From: Aureispira sp. CCB-QB1
GTDB taxonomy: Bacteria; Bacteroidota; Bacteroidia; Chitinophagales; Saprospiraceae
NCBI GenBank assembly: GCA_945870185.1
Contig: CAMBRK010000010.1
Location: forward strand, 22,761 to 86,760
Direction of reading: 5' to 3'
Length of the DNA stretch: 64,000 nt
Position 1 is the stretch's first letter. Each line of letters opens with the position of its first letter. The position numbers and the translations under genes were made by a program. Below the pieces are notes generated by a model. That model did no database searches and was not told where the DNA came from. It worked only from the letters and a program-made list of their open reading frames with translations. Below are positions 55,261-64,000 of the stretch, in pieces.

Positions 55261-56535
55261 ATGAATTATTTAGTTAAAGGTGCAACCATTTTACATCCTG
55301 GATCTATATATCATCAACAACAAAAAGATATTTTAGTATCTGATGGAGTCATTCAAAAAATAGCTGACAGTCTGGATGAGTCCAATGCTCACGTGATTTC
55401 AGGCATAAAATTATATTGTTCTATAGGACTATTGGATATAGGTACCCATGGAGGGGAGCCTGGATATGAACATCGAGAAACTATGGATACACTCACCCAA
55501 GCTGCATTGGCTGGGGGCTACACGGCTTTAGCAATATTCCCCAATCAGAAACCTGTAACACAAAGCAAAGCGGATGTCTCATTTCTAAAAATTCATAGTC
55601 ATAGCAATGGAGTTCAAATTTATCCCATTGCAGCGCTAAGTAAGGATAATAAAGGGCAGGATATTACTGAATATTATGATCTGGTTGCTGCGGGTGCCGT
55701 AGCCATAAGCGATGGACTGATTGCTGTTCAAGACACGGGACTAATAGGCAGAGCGTTGCAATACGCAGCTACAGCTGGTGTTTCTGTAATCCATCATCCT
55801 GATGACTCTTATCTGAGCCATGATGGAGAAATGCACGAAGGTGTGATGAGTACATCCCTAGGTTTGAAAGGAGTTCCCGATATCGCTGAGCTCCAAATGT
55901 TACAAAGAGATCTGTTAGTCTTAGAGTATCACAATGGTGACATAATAGAACATTGTATTTCTGCAGCAAGAAGTGTGGCCACTTTGGAAAAAGCAAAAAG
56001 TAAGCATCAAAATGTACATGCTACGGTGTCATATATGAATCTTTTGTTTACTGACGAAGATCTATCTGATTTTGACAGTAATTTGAAAGTCCTTCCCGTC
56101 CTGAGAAGTGAAAATGATCGCCTTGCTTTAATCCAAGGATTGAAATCTGGAATCATCGATGCTATCGTATCTAACCATAAACCCCTGGACGAGGAAGTAA
56201 AAAATTTGGAATTTACCTACGCCCATGCAGGAGCCATAGGATTAGAAACTTGTTTGCCTGCTTTGATCGATGGTCTGAGAGATCATATGGAATTAGAAAC
56301 TGTATTAGCTAAGCTGACTTCAAATCCCAGGACATTGCTAAACTTACCCATACCTGCAATTGTAGAAGGTGTAAAAGCAGATTTATGTATTTTTGATTTG
56401 GAAAGTGATTGGGTTTATAGCTCTAAATCCAGCAAGTCAATGTCTCACAATAGCCCATTTATCGGGAAGTCTTTTAAAACGAAGGTAGTAGCTACATTTG
56501 CAGGGGGCGATGTCTATGTTATAGGTGCAGAATAA
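55261..56535 (+). CDS. Dihydroorotase-like amidohydrolase, probably inactive
   Basis: 424 aa amidohydrolase fold. The first metal motif, normally D-x-H-x-H-x-R-E-P, reads D59-I-G61-T-H63-G-G-E-P, so one zinc His and the substrate-binding Arg are lost. The catalytic S-D-H-x-P reads S-N-H-K-P (about N305). MPN-type substrate motif survives as FPNQKP. Inactive dihydroorotase homologues are known as structural partners of aspartate transcarbamoylase in some bacteria, so this may be a pyrC-like scaffold. pyrB is not in the window. Confidence 0.85.
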   Translation: MNYLVKGATILHPGSIYHQQQKDILVSDGVIQKIADSLDESNAHVISGIKLYCSIGLLDIGTHGGEPGYEHRETMDTLTQAALAGGYTALAIFPNQKPVTQSKADVSFLKIHSHSNGVQIYPIAALSKDNKGQDITEYYDLVAAGAVAISDGLIAVQDTGLIGRALQYAATAGVSVIHHPDDSYLSHDGEMHEGVMSTSLGLKGVPDIAELQMLQRDLLVLEYHNGDIIEHCISAARSVATLEKAKSKHQNVHATVSYMNLLFTDEDLSDFDSNLKVLPVLRSENDRLALIQGLKSGIIDAIVSNHKPLDEEVKNLEFTYAHAGAIGLETCLPALIDGLRDHMELETVLAKLTSNPRTLLNLPIPAIVEGVKADLCIFDLESDWVYSSKSSKSMSHNSPFIGKSFKTKVVATFAGGDVYVIGAE

Positions 56536-56570
56536 AATGAATTTACGCTTTTTAGATTGGACTCGGCAAT

Positions 56571-56604
56571 AAAAAAAGCCTTCCGAATCTAATCAGAAGG
56601 CTTT
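56571..56604. terminator. Bidirectional terminator
   Basis: AAAGCCTTC (56575-56583) pairs with GAAGGCTTT (56596-56604), flanked by an A-run on the left and a T-rich stretch on the right. It serves the converging dihydroorotase-like and DUF6261-like genes. Confidence 0.85.
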
Positions 56605-56629
56605 ATTATTATCAAAACATACAACCTAC

Positions 56630-57391
56630 CTATTCTTGGTTGGTATTTTCCATCGGTTCGTCTCCTTTATCGGTATCGGTACTTCTACCACTGAGTCGTA
56701 ATGTGACCGATTGATTGTAATCACCTATCAGGCCATTGAGTCCGTCTATGATCTCCAAGTACAAAGTTTTGTCAGCAGCTATGCGGGAGTAAGATACCGT
56801 ATCCAATACCAAGTCTTCGTAAGCTTGACGCATCAAAGACCTTTTCTCATCTATTTGTCCGGGTTTGAGCGCGGTTTGTGCTCGGGTAATGTATTGCGCG
56901 TTGAACTCTGTATTCAAATCTTTTAGGGTGGATACCCAATCCGTGATATTCAGTAAGTTTTGGGCTTCTACTAGTGAAGGTGTAGTGGCCCAGTCATCGA
57001 GCAGTGCATCTGCCACGGCGGTCTCTTGCTGATAGCTAAGCTTCTCTATTCTGTTGCCATGAGAAAAATAATTGGCTTGTAGGAGTTTAGCGGCTTTGAT
57101 GATGTCCTCTTGTTCTTTGTATGTCATGCATTCCAGATACAGGCGTATGCCTATTAATGCTTGATCTCTTCTGGTGTCAAGGCGCTGGAGTTCGGGGGTC
57201 AACTCATGTCCCATGGCTGCCATAAAGACTTCATTCATGGTAATGGTACTCTCATCCAGTGTTTGTACACGGGCGGTCAGATTCAGGGCGGTGGTGTCAT
57301 ACTTCTTGTAAATGTCAATGACATTTTTCATAAACTGGAGATACTCCCCATTGCGGTAGCTGCCAAAATTGGCGGTGGTGATGGTGTTCAT
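56630..57391 (-). CDS. DUF6261-like helical protein
   Basis: 253 aa, predicted helical, no signal peptide. The N-terminus ITTANFGSYRNGEYLQFMKNVIDIYKKY and the later AAMGHELTPELQRLDTRRDQAL resemble DUF6261 proteins of Bacteroidota. The C-terminus is polar and disordered (DTDKGDEPMENTNQE). It is more GC-rich than its neighbours by eye, which could mean transfer. Function unknown. Confidence 0.72.
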   Translation of the reverse strand: MNTITTANFGSYRNGEYLQFMKNVIDIYKKYDTTALNLTARVQTLDESTITMNEVFMAAMGHELTPELQRLDTRRDQALIGIRLYLECMTYKEQEDIIKAAKLLQANYFSHGNRIEKLSYQQETAVADALLDDWATTPSLVEAQNLLNITDWVSTLKDLNTEFNAQYITRAQTALKPGQIDEKRSLMRQAYEDLVLDTVSYSRIAADKTLYLEIIDGLNGLIGDYNQSVTLRLSGRSTDTDKGDEPMENTNQE

Positions 57392-57562
57392 GATTAAAAA
57401 TATTTATAGAATTAAAAAATCGTTTTTTTTGAAAAACGCAATGGGTATATCTCATATGATTTAGAAAGGAGACTTTAAGATAATTTTAACTATGTATATC
57501 ATTTGTCTACATCTCAGTATCAACATTTAATGTACCTATGAGAATACGATTTTAATGCTTTT

Positions 57563-57701
57563 GACAGAAACTTGCTTCATACTTCAAGACCTTGCAGAGT
57601 ACTTGAAGAAACTTGTTGAGTACTTGAAGAAGTTTATGGAGTACTCAAAGAAGCTTATCAAGTATTTTAAGAAGGTTGTAAAGTACTTGAAGAAGATTTC
57701 G
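57563..57701. repeat. 21-bp tandem array, left flank of the T9SS gene pair
   Basis: Six units and a partial one in exact 21-base register, pattern GAAGAA, variable core, then GAGTACTT. Two palindromes recur, GTAC and AAGCTT. The same family and orientation occurs at 63562-63855 on the other side of the T9SS genes. The rest of 57392-57863 shows no gene. Confidence 0.85.
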
Positions 57702-57863
57702 TTTGCCTTGACTTTTGTAACGTTTTACTGAGCAATTGCTGAAGTGAAGTCTATATAAAACTATTGCCAAAATAGATCAACAAAATCAATCAACTTTATT
57801 CTTAAGCTCGTACAGCTTAGTCACGGTATCGCCGATACTATGTTGAGGTTGAAAATTAGTAGG

Positions 57864-58496
57864 CTACATCTTCACCACCTGCACACCAAAAAATATTTTT
57901 TCTTTATTTTCTGAAGGATAGATTTCAATATTGTATCTACCTGCTGGCATATGGCTGATGTCTACCGATACAGGCGACTGACCCGCTGGTATTAGTGCTT
58001 TGTACACTTCATTACCATGTATATCACTGACATATAAATGACAAGCTGACGAATGGCTGAAATCCTTAAAATGAAATAGACCATTCGAAGGATTAGGGTA
58101 AACATGCAATGCCTTTCGATAATACACTTGCTCTCCAAATAAGGATGTAATTCCTGGATTGCACTTTTCTTTCTCATCCACCCGGAAGCGTGGGAAATTG
58201 GGCAGCGAGCCACCATTGGAGTTGGGAAGTTTGATGCCATTTTGAACAAAATCACAAGCCTTGCCATGCTCATCAGGTTTGTTAATCACATGCAGGGAGT
58301 ACGAGCCATTAGCTGGCGACATGTAGATCTTGCAGTCTGGACCTTGTGCCATGAGAAAGAAAGTGGTTGTAAAAGGATCTAAGGTACCATTATATGTATC
58401 GATAAGTACGATCCTTTTGTCTGGGTCAGACTCCTGAGTATCTATCTGGTGAAGCCAGTTTTGTGTAGCGGTGTAGATATATCTACCATTGGGCGA
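57864..58496 (-). pseudogene. 3' part of interrupted T9SS propeller-like gene
   Basis: Continues the frame of the 58497-59417 gene directly after a TAG: SPNGRYIYTATQNWLHQID, then a repeat-like region to GITSLFGEQVYY and a C-terminal T9SS type A domain (LHVYPNPSNGLFHFKDF...GRYNIEIYPSENKE...VVKM). Without readthrough no secretion signal precedes it, and any internal start (for instance at 58352) would give a cytoplasmic fragment. It shows that the full gene would be 517 aa. Confidence 0.8.
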
Positions 58497-59417
58497 CTAC
58501 TCTACGCTACAAAAATAATATTGATTTCTATCAATATCGCCTTGAGGAATGATAAACGATTGCTTACGATTGGTCAATATACCCGATGCTCTGTCAAAAT
58601 CATACACATGCAACTGATCATAATAATTATATATAGCATACTTGGTACCATCTGGACTAAATTTCGCAGTCCCTGATGAGCTCGATCTTGATTTGTCAAA
58701 AAAATGACCTGATTTTTGAATTTTATTTAGATGTATCCCTGACTCGTCCAAAAGGAAAGTAAGAATACTCGTATCTAATGTGGGCTGTAAAATCCACCAA
58801 TCTTTTTGATTGCTATGGCGAATGGCAGTAAGATAGGAAAACAACAAATCATTTTTGGGATAAAATTTATCATTTTTGATGGTTATCTCGCTTTCACTTT
58901 TAGCCAAATCATGGTTTATGTAACTATATCGGATTTCAATAGAGTCTTTAGCCGGTGGATTATAGACCGGCAATTTGTGAAGCATAAAGTAGCCACTATT
59001 CAATTTTGGGTCAGGAAGCAACAACACATCTTGATGACCTGGAAACCCACTATATGGATTTGGCCAATACCTTCGAGTCCAAGCATTGTCATTGATGTCT
59101 ATCACATTTGAAATGATTTCTTGTTTGGCAGTCATGACTGCCCTACCATTGGTGTAAAAAAGCAAATCACCGCTACCATTACAAATTGATGTTCTATAAC
59201 TTGCAATACCCATAGGTAAATTATTGTAATTAACCCGCAAACTATCTGATCTAAAATCCATAATATGACCATCGTAACCTCCTATAGCACTGTAATTTTT
59301 TTGCGAGCCAGCTACCCACACATAGTCACCTCTTATTTGTGATAATAACCCAGATAAAGGCGTCACTAATATTATAAAAGCACTAATGTATTGTAAAAAA
59401 TAGCTCAGGCGAATCAT
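58497..59417 (-). CDS. 5' part of interrupted T9SS propeller-like gene
   Basis: 306 aa then TAG (58497-58499). Signal peptide (residues 1-26, to LLSQ), then beta-propeller-like repeats with YVWVAGSQKNYSAIGGYDGH, GSGDLLFYTNGRAVM, DVLLLPDPKLNSGYFMLH and TAKFSPDGTKYAIYNYYDQLHVYDF (PD40-like), a pattern frequent in Saprospiraceae secreted proteins. The family normally runs on through SPNGRY, which is exactly what follows the stop. Truncated product would lack its T9SS domain and so not be sorted. Function unknown. Confidence 0.78.
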   Translation of the reverse strand: MIRLSYFLQYISAFIILVTPLSGLLSQIRGDYVWVAGSQKNYSAIGGYDGHIMDFRSDSLRVNYNNLPMGIASYRTSICNGSGDLLFYTNGRAVMTAKQEIISNVIDINDNAWTRRYWPNPYSGFPGHQDVLLLPDPKLNSGYFMLHKLPVYNPPAKDSIEIRYSYINHDLAKSESEITIKNDKFYPKNDLLFSYLTAIRHSNQKDWWILQPTLDTSILTFLLDESGIHLNKIQKSGHFFDKSRSSSSGTAKFSPDGTKYAIYNYYDQLHVYDFDRASGILTNRKQSFIIPQGDIDRNQYYFCSVE

Positions 59418-59423
59418 AATTGG

Positions 59424-61847
59424 CTATTTAATCACTAAAATTTTAAATACTTTTGAATTTCCCTGTTCCGAAGTTACTTGAATCAGATTAAATCCTGGAT
59501 AATCGCATAGATCAAACTCTATATTGTTTGTATTAAAAATTGATTTTAAAGTGATTTGTTTGCCTGTAATATCCATAACTTTACATAAGCCATTGAAACT
59601 TTGCGAAAAGTCGATGCTAATGAGACCATTGGTAGGATTTGGTGCAATATTGATATCCTCAAATATATCGTGAGTAGCACTGATTTTGGGTAGTGCCGGC
59701 GGTGGCGATATACACCTATCATACTGATCAAAATTCTGATCTGTGAATGTCTCTGCCATGATCCTGGCCAAATAGACGGCATCTCCAAAAGAATCTGCAC
59801 AAAGCATACTCTGTTCTAGTACCGCACTTCTATCAGCTACATCTACACTGTCATTTTGTTTAAATTTAGTGTATTGGAGCATAATCTCCTTCCATTTTTG
59901 TATGATGATGGAGTCACAATGGATCAGATTGAGTTCTGTTCTTATGCTATCCATGCGGAGACTATCTTTACTTTTGTTAACTTGCAATACATTTTTGATA
60001 TGTTGAAATGAAATTGACATTGACACAGAAATTTCTTCCTTGATTTGTGGATCTGAAGCTGCCAAATATTGTTGACTTAATTGTCGTATTGACTGTACCT
60101 GGCTTTTATCTAATAGGGGCTTAGTGATAGCTACGAATATATCGGATATCTTTTTTACTCCACATAATTGGGCTAACAATGGATCTAACTTTATACAGTC
60201 TGGAAGCTTAAAACTGGTGTCTCTTTTTGCTCTCAGCAAAAGATGATGTAAATTGATAAAAAATCGATTAGGTTTAGTATCCTTTATCTTTTTTAATTTT
60301 TTCCAGTATTCACATAGCGCATCATTACTATTGGGCCCTATGATACGTCCATCACAATTAAAGGGCTTAGGATTGGATTCTATCTCAAACCAGCCAACAT
60401 TAGGAATAGGGTTTGTAGGCAGATGATCGGGGAACGTAGGATCGACTTTAAATTGAGATTGACGTATTTCGTCAAAATCTAATCCTATCGCTTCAGCATT
60501 ACCACCTACAAATGTGTTTCCATGATGTGGTTGTTCTCCTAAAACGGACTGTATTTGAAGATCAGAGTTAGATGCGTTTATCGTATTGCCTTTAATGGTA
60601 TGTAGATCAGAGTTGTGCTGTATATCGATGCCTTTACTGGCAGATGAAATAATATTGCACTCCATAATATTGTCAGCGGAGTTGTTGATGGAAATGGCAG
60701 CTGCACTACCAGCTTCGATTTCGTTTTGTGAGATAGTGGCTGAGTGGGAGCTTAAGCAACTAATACTTCGATCTGAATTGGTCTCTTCCGAAATAGAATT
60801 GTTTTGAAAAATGAATTGGTTGTTCAAGACGGAATAAACAGATGGTCTATAATTATGTGAAATTATAGTATTATTATAATATGTATTTAACTCACTGTGG
60901 GAATCCCAAATAGCTACACCTAGAAGTCCTGTACTTAAATGTATTGTACTAGAAGAAACTGTGACAGATGAACCATAACTTTTAACACCCCTATGAAAAC
61001 AATAAATGTTTGTATTATATGAATTTAGACTGGATTCCTTGACATCAATACCTACTCCACATTTATTTTCTGCGGTACCTATTTCACTATCTTGAATATC
61101 AATAACCGATAGATTACCCAAAATTCCTAAGTAAAAGTTACCATTAATTAATAAATTTTTGATAATAGCAGCTCCATTTTCAAATCGAAAAGCTAATGGG
61201 CAATCAGAAACAGTAATGTCATCAATTTCTATACGTCCGATACTCACATCAAAACCAATTTCACAATTTTCAATTATTCCACTTCCACTATTTAAAGAAC
61301 CGATACTATTAATCTCAACCCCTTTTTCAAAGCCGCTAATATACCCTAGACTATAAAATGTCTTAGTGCCGAATCCACTATCAAACTTAATTCCAACTTG
61401 GCTATGTTGGTTACCAATAATTGTGTTTTGATTGTAGCCACTTAACAAAACATTACCTTTAAAGTGTATGCCTGTGTTAGCATAATAGATATTTGAGTTA
61501 AGCATGGTGAACCTTGAACCTTGCTCCAAAATTATTCCCTGCCACGAATCTGATCCGTTACAAGCATTAAGAGTGGCATCCTTTATAACCAAGTTACCAC
61601 CAGCTAATACTTTTATATATTTTCCTTGTTTTAAATGTACACTTGCCAAATCAATTGTTAAAGCCCTTCCTTGTTCCACTATAATATTACCTGAAATAAA
61701 CTGGTCAGTATCATATCTTACATCCATGTCCCTAATAATTAAATCATCATTATTTTCAGGGCATTGAGTTGTAACACAAACCCTATCCCAGGCCAAGGAA
61801 ACTGAATTATACTTAGGTGATCCAACACCGTATGTTTCCCCGGCTAC
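59424..61847 (-). pseudogene. 3' part of interrupted M4 protease/beta-helix gene
   Basis: Same frame as the protease gene at 61848-63311, separated only by a TAA. It starts with VAGETYGVGSPKYNSVSLAWDRV, the usual end of an M4 catalytic domain, then a right-handed beta-helix (repeats such as IIVEQGRALTID, NNSADNIMECNIISSASKGIDI, about 45-430), a helical linker, and a T9SS type A domain (DINIAPNPTNGLISIDF...FKILVIK). It lacks its own signal peptide, so it is a fragment of one about 1295 aa protein. Confidence 0.82.
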
Positions 61848-63311
61848 TTATAAAGTCAATTCTTTAAATCTAAAAATTCCTGAATATGGATCATTTAGTC
61901 TATTTATTGCTTCAAAAACCAAAGTCTTTGAATCTTCAATACTACCAATAGATTCAATAGTTGTTTCTGGCATGCCAGGCATTCCGGGTATACCTACAGT
62001 GATAGCGTAAAACCAATGGCTTATAGCTTTCCCTTTTTCATGATCTGAGGAAGAACTAGGGTTGTAACAATATTGGACAGTATGATCTCTTTTTTCATTT
62101 TTATCAAATATCAAGCTATTTTCTCCACCAGCTCTCCAATCTGTACTTCCTAAAATGAAGCTTTCTACATATGTACCATAAATATCTGCCAACCCTTCAT
62201 GAAGAGTCGCGTTTTGGTTTCCTGGTGTATAATATAATGGTGTATTATAAAGAGATACATGGCCTAGTTCGTGCGCTACAATATCATATAATGCAAAATT
62301 TGGTCCACTAGGATTATTATTTAGTGTACCTAAAACTATATCTGCATTTGAAAATGGCCCTGCCCAAGCGTTTGCACCTAAATATGTTCCAACCCTAATT
62401 TCTGGGAAAGTAATGTCTAAGTGAGTTGAAAAAATGTTATCCACTTTCTCAGTGACATAAAGAGCTTGCTTAGACAAATCCCAGACGATACCATTATCCC
62501 ACCCAAATAAATTTGTGGTGGTGGGAATCAAATTTGTATCCCAACTCCATGGTTGAGAATTTATGTTAATGCCTTGATAAATTCTGATTCTGTTATCACT
62601 AGAACTTAAATGACTTACACCATTTACATTGTAATTATTAAATAAAACGGTACCGTATTGAAAGGTCGAAGCTAAAAGTGGTGTATTTGTGGTAATATCT
62701 TCATATATCTCACCAGTATGTGCATCTATTATTGCCTTTTTATTTCCGTTCTTAAAATAATTTATCTCATAAACTAATTTTGATTTGCCCCCGAAACGGC
62801 ATGTAATTATTAACTCTTTTTTCATTATGTTATCAATATCTAAAACATTTCTCAATTCTAAGTCAAAAAGCGTTGGGTGTATTGAAATATTTAGATCAAG
62901 GTATAAATTTGGTGCAAACTTTACAAGTTTACTATTTTTCATTGTGGTTAGATATCCACCACCATCTACCAATAAATTTTTATAATATTGCTGATAGAAT
63001 TTATAAGTAACCTCAGAATCAATATAACTTTTGGATGTTCGCTTCAATTTAAAATCAAAATCATTAGTAAGTCCTAAACTCTTTAATACTTCAGCTTCAT
63101 TAGTATTTATTTCACTTTTAATATGAAATGAACCATCAGACTCTACATAATTGGTGATTTTATATAATTCATCTGAAATATTGTCCATAAAGCTGTTAGA
63201 CATTTTATGGATATTATAATCCTTTACAATTCGTTTTTGTGAATTAATACTGAGTGTACTTGTTAAAATAACGAACACTAAAAGAAAGCGGAAGGAAGAA
63301 AAAGAAAACAT
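61848..63311 (-). CDS. M4-family (thermolysin-like) zinc metalloprotease, 5' part of interrupted gene
   Basis: 487 aa from the ATG at 63311 (the TTG at 63314 is less likely), then TAA (61848-61850). Signal peptide (to about residue 25), a propeptide with FTP/PepSY-like segments (to about 205), then the catalytic domain with H347-E-L-G-H351 and the third zinc ligand E372 in HEGLADIYG. The last visible segment FRFKELTL leads straight into the VAGETYGVGSP end after the stop; in the family this position reads TL-Q-AA, so CAA to TAA explains it. The product lacks about 30 residues of the catalytic fold. Confidence 0.85.
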   Translation of the reverse strand: MFSFSSFRFLLVFVILTSTLSINSQKRIVKDYNIHKMSNSFMDNISDELYKITNYVESDGSFHIKSEINTNEAEVLKSLGLTNDFDFKLKRTSKSYIDSEVTYKFYQQYYKNLLVDGGGYLTTMKNSKLVKFAPNLYLDLNISIHPTLFDLELRNVLDIDNIMKKELIITCRFGGKSKLVYEINYFKNGNKKAIIDAHTGEIYEDITTNTPLLASTFQYGTVLFNNYNVNGVSHLSSSDNRIRIYQGININSQPWSWDTNLIPTTTNLFGWDNGIVWDLSKQALYVTEKVDNIFSTHLDITFPEIRVGTYLGANAWAGPFSNADIVLGTLNNNPSGPNFALYDIVAHELGHVSLYNTPLYYTPGNQNATLHEGLADIYGTYVESFILGSTDWRAGGENSLIFDKNEKRDHTVQYCYNPSSSSDHEKGKAISHWFYAITVGIPGMPGMPETTIESIGSIEDSKTLVFEAINRLNDPYSGIFRFKELTL

Positions 63312-63561
63312 CAATATAGATTTTAAGTTAAATGATATACAAAATTATCTCTTTTTTACAATAAACCTAATTTCTTAAGCATTAATTTTCAAATATTCAG
63401 TAATTGAGTTTTAAAGAAATATAACCCTGTCTATTAAAATCGGTCAGTCCTGTAAGACATGGAATAGCCTGAGACACTAAAGATATGGCATCGAACTTGC
63501 ACCTGCATTCCTAATATCAAGCAGACCTGCCCTTCTTTAACAGGAAACTTTAATAATCAGT

Positions 63562-63855
63562 TTCAAATACTTGAAGAAGCTTGTAAAGTAACTCAGAGAA
63601 GGTTATCAAGTTCTTGAAGAAGCTTGTGAAGTACTCAGAGAAGGTAATGAAGTACTCGAAGAAACTTGTGAAGTACTCGGAGAAGCTTACAAAGTACTCG
63701 AAGAAGCTTGTAAAGTACTCGAAGAAGCTTGTAAAGTACTCGAAGAAGCTTGTGAAGTACTTGAAGAAGCTTGTAAAGTACTCAGAGAAGGTCATCAAGT
63801 ACTTGAAGAAGGTTGTGGAGTACTTAAAGAAGCTTGTAAAGTACTCGAAGAAGGA
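63562..63855. repeat. 21-bp tandem array, right flank of the T9SS gene pair
   Basis: About 14 units in 21-base register, typically GAAGCTTGTAAAGTACTC plus GAA, with one extra base near 63591. Same family and direction as 57563-57701. It translates as a KKLVKYS heptad on + and FFEYFTS on -, but neither reading has a start region, secretion signal or non-repeat domain, so it is read as non-coding. Confidence 0.85.
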
Positions 63856-63912
63856 GAGTGTAAAAAATAATGTGTAAACTCGAGAGAAGGAAAATTAGGC
63901 ATTTTCTAAAAA

Positions 63913-64000
63913 ATGATCAAAGATAATAAGAATTTGATTATGAATAATACCGAAGTCATTAATTGGCTTCGTCCATTTTGCTTGAATTTGGTCAATAGCC
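63913..64000 (+). CDS. Possible start of a gene running off the window
   Basis: From the ATG at 63913 the frame is open to the window end (29 codons: MIKDNKNLIMNNTEVINWL, then RPFCLNLVNS). An internal ATG at 63940 is an alternative start. Too short to assign; a transposase or regulator cannot be told apart. It lies 57 bases beyond the 21-bp array. Confidence 0.3.
   Translation, partial: MIKDNKNLIMNNTEVINWLRPFCLNLVNS

Noticed and set aside
57864..63311. Alternative genetic code (TAG/TAA reassigned)
   Set aside because: Other genes in the window end normally with TAA, TAG and TGA, and two different stops are involved here.
63550..63877. Long heptad-repeat proteins on both strands (KKLVKYS on +, FFEYFTS on -)
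   Set aside because: Both are translations of the 21-bp array; 21 is a multiple of three so any frame free of stops looks coding. No promoter, signal or unique domain.
1..64000. tRNA, rRNA or self-splicing intron
   Set aside because: No cloverleaf with a TTCGA-type arm, rRNA segment or intron core was noticed by eye; a tRNA search program would settle it.

Overview
The window looks like an AT-rich chromosome segment from a member of the Bacteroidota, probably close to the Saprospiraceae. Four things point there: C-terminal type IX secretion (T9SS) sorting domains, TAnnTTTG promoter -7 boxes upstream of many genes, very weak Shine-Dalgarno signals, and families typical of the phylum (BatA, DUF5606, PorG-like barrels, HscA-type Hsp70, inactive dihydroorotase). 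No rRNA, tRNA, CRISPR array or intact transposase was seen. The order-level assignment is inference from gene content.

Layout. 1-2046: the tail of thioredoxin reductase and a class II aldolase, followed by a palindrome-ended repeat. 2371-8835: a compact metal-uptake locus on the + strand. It holds a TonB-dependent receptor, a small Cys/Met membrane protein, an outer-membrane protein with a CDVCGC motif, an MbnP-like lipoprotein, an MbnH-like di-heme peroxidase and a small lipoprotein. 8836-10474: non-coding, dominated by about 43 units of an unbroken 21-bp periodic array. 10475-13020: pterin genes (queD/PTPS-like, folE), fabD and yqgE. 13021-15681: a decay zone with remnants of a response regulator and a DUF1972 glycosyltransferase, and a frameshifted hemolysin III gene. 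15678-17651: a membrane glycosyltransferase-like protein with TPRs. 18195-20691: a secreted EEP-family phosphatase/nuclease, an orphan CoA-transferase B subunit and a BASS transporter.

20817-23654: tyrosine catabolism (marR-hmgA-hppD). 23931-24220: a second repeat element. 24413-30135: hscA, phoD, glsA, an M42 peptidase and pyrE on the - strand. 30149-31580: NUDIX and mtgA. 31583-34457: a PRTase, a PorG-like barrel and a second folE. 34642-40797: two Usp proteins, an aldehyde dehydrogenase, an ABC ATPase and conserved hypotheticals. 40813-46648: a - strand cluster (SpoIIE phosphatase, TM2-TPR-SHOCT, CBS pair, Omp85, small membrane protein, GT-C-like protein). 47237-51329: small proteins and urocanate hydratase. 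51480-56535: a secreted GH16 glucanase, a BatA protein and a dihydroorotase-like protein lacking metal ligands.

56630-64000: a DUF6261-like protein, then two large T9SS genes, each broken by one in-frame stop codon. One is a propeller-like protein; the other joins an M4 protease to a beta-helix. This pair is flanked on both sides by same-orientation 21-bp tandem arrays.

The strongest candidates for new biology are the MbnPH copper locus without methanobactin genes, the 21-bp (two helical turns) arrays, and the array-flanked pair of nonsense-interrupted T9SS genes.
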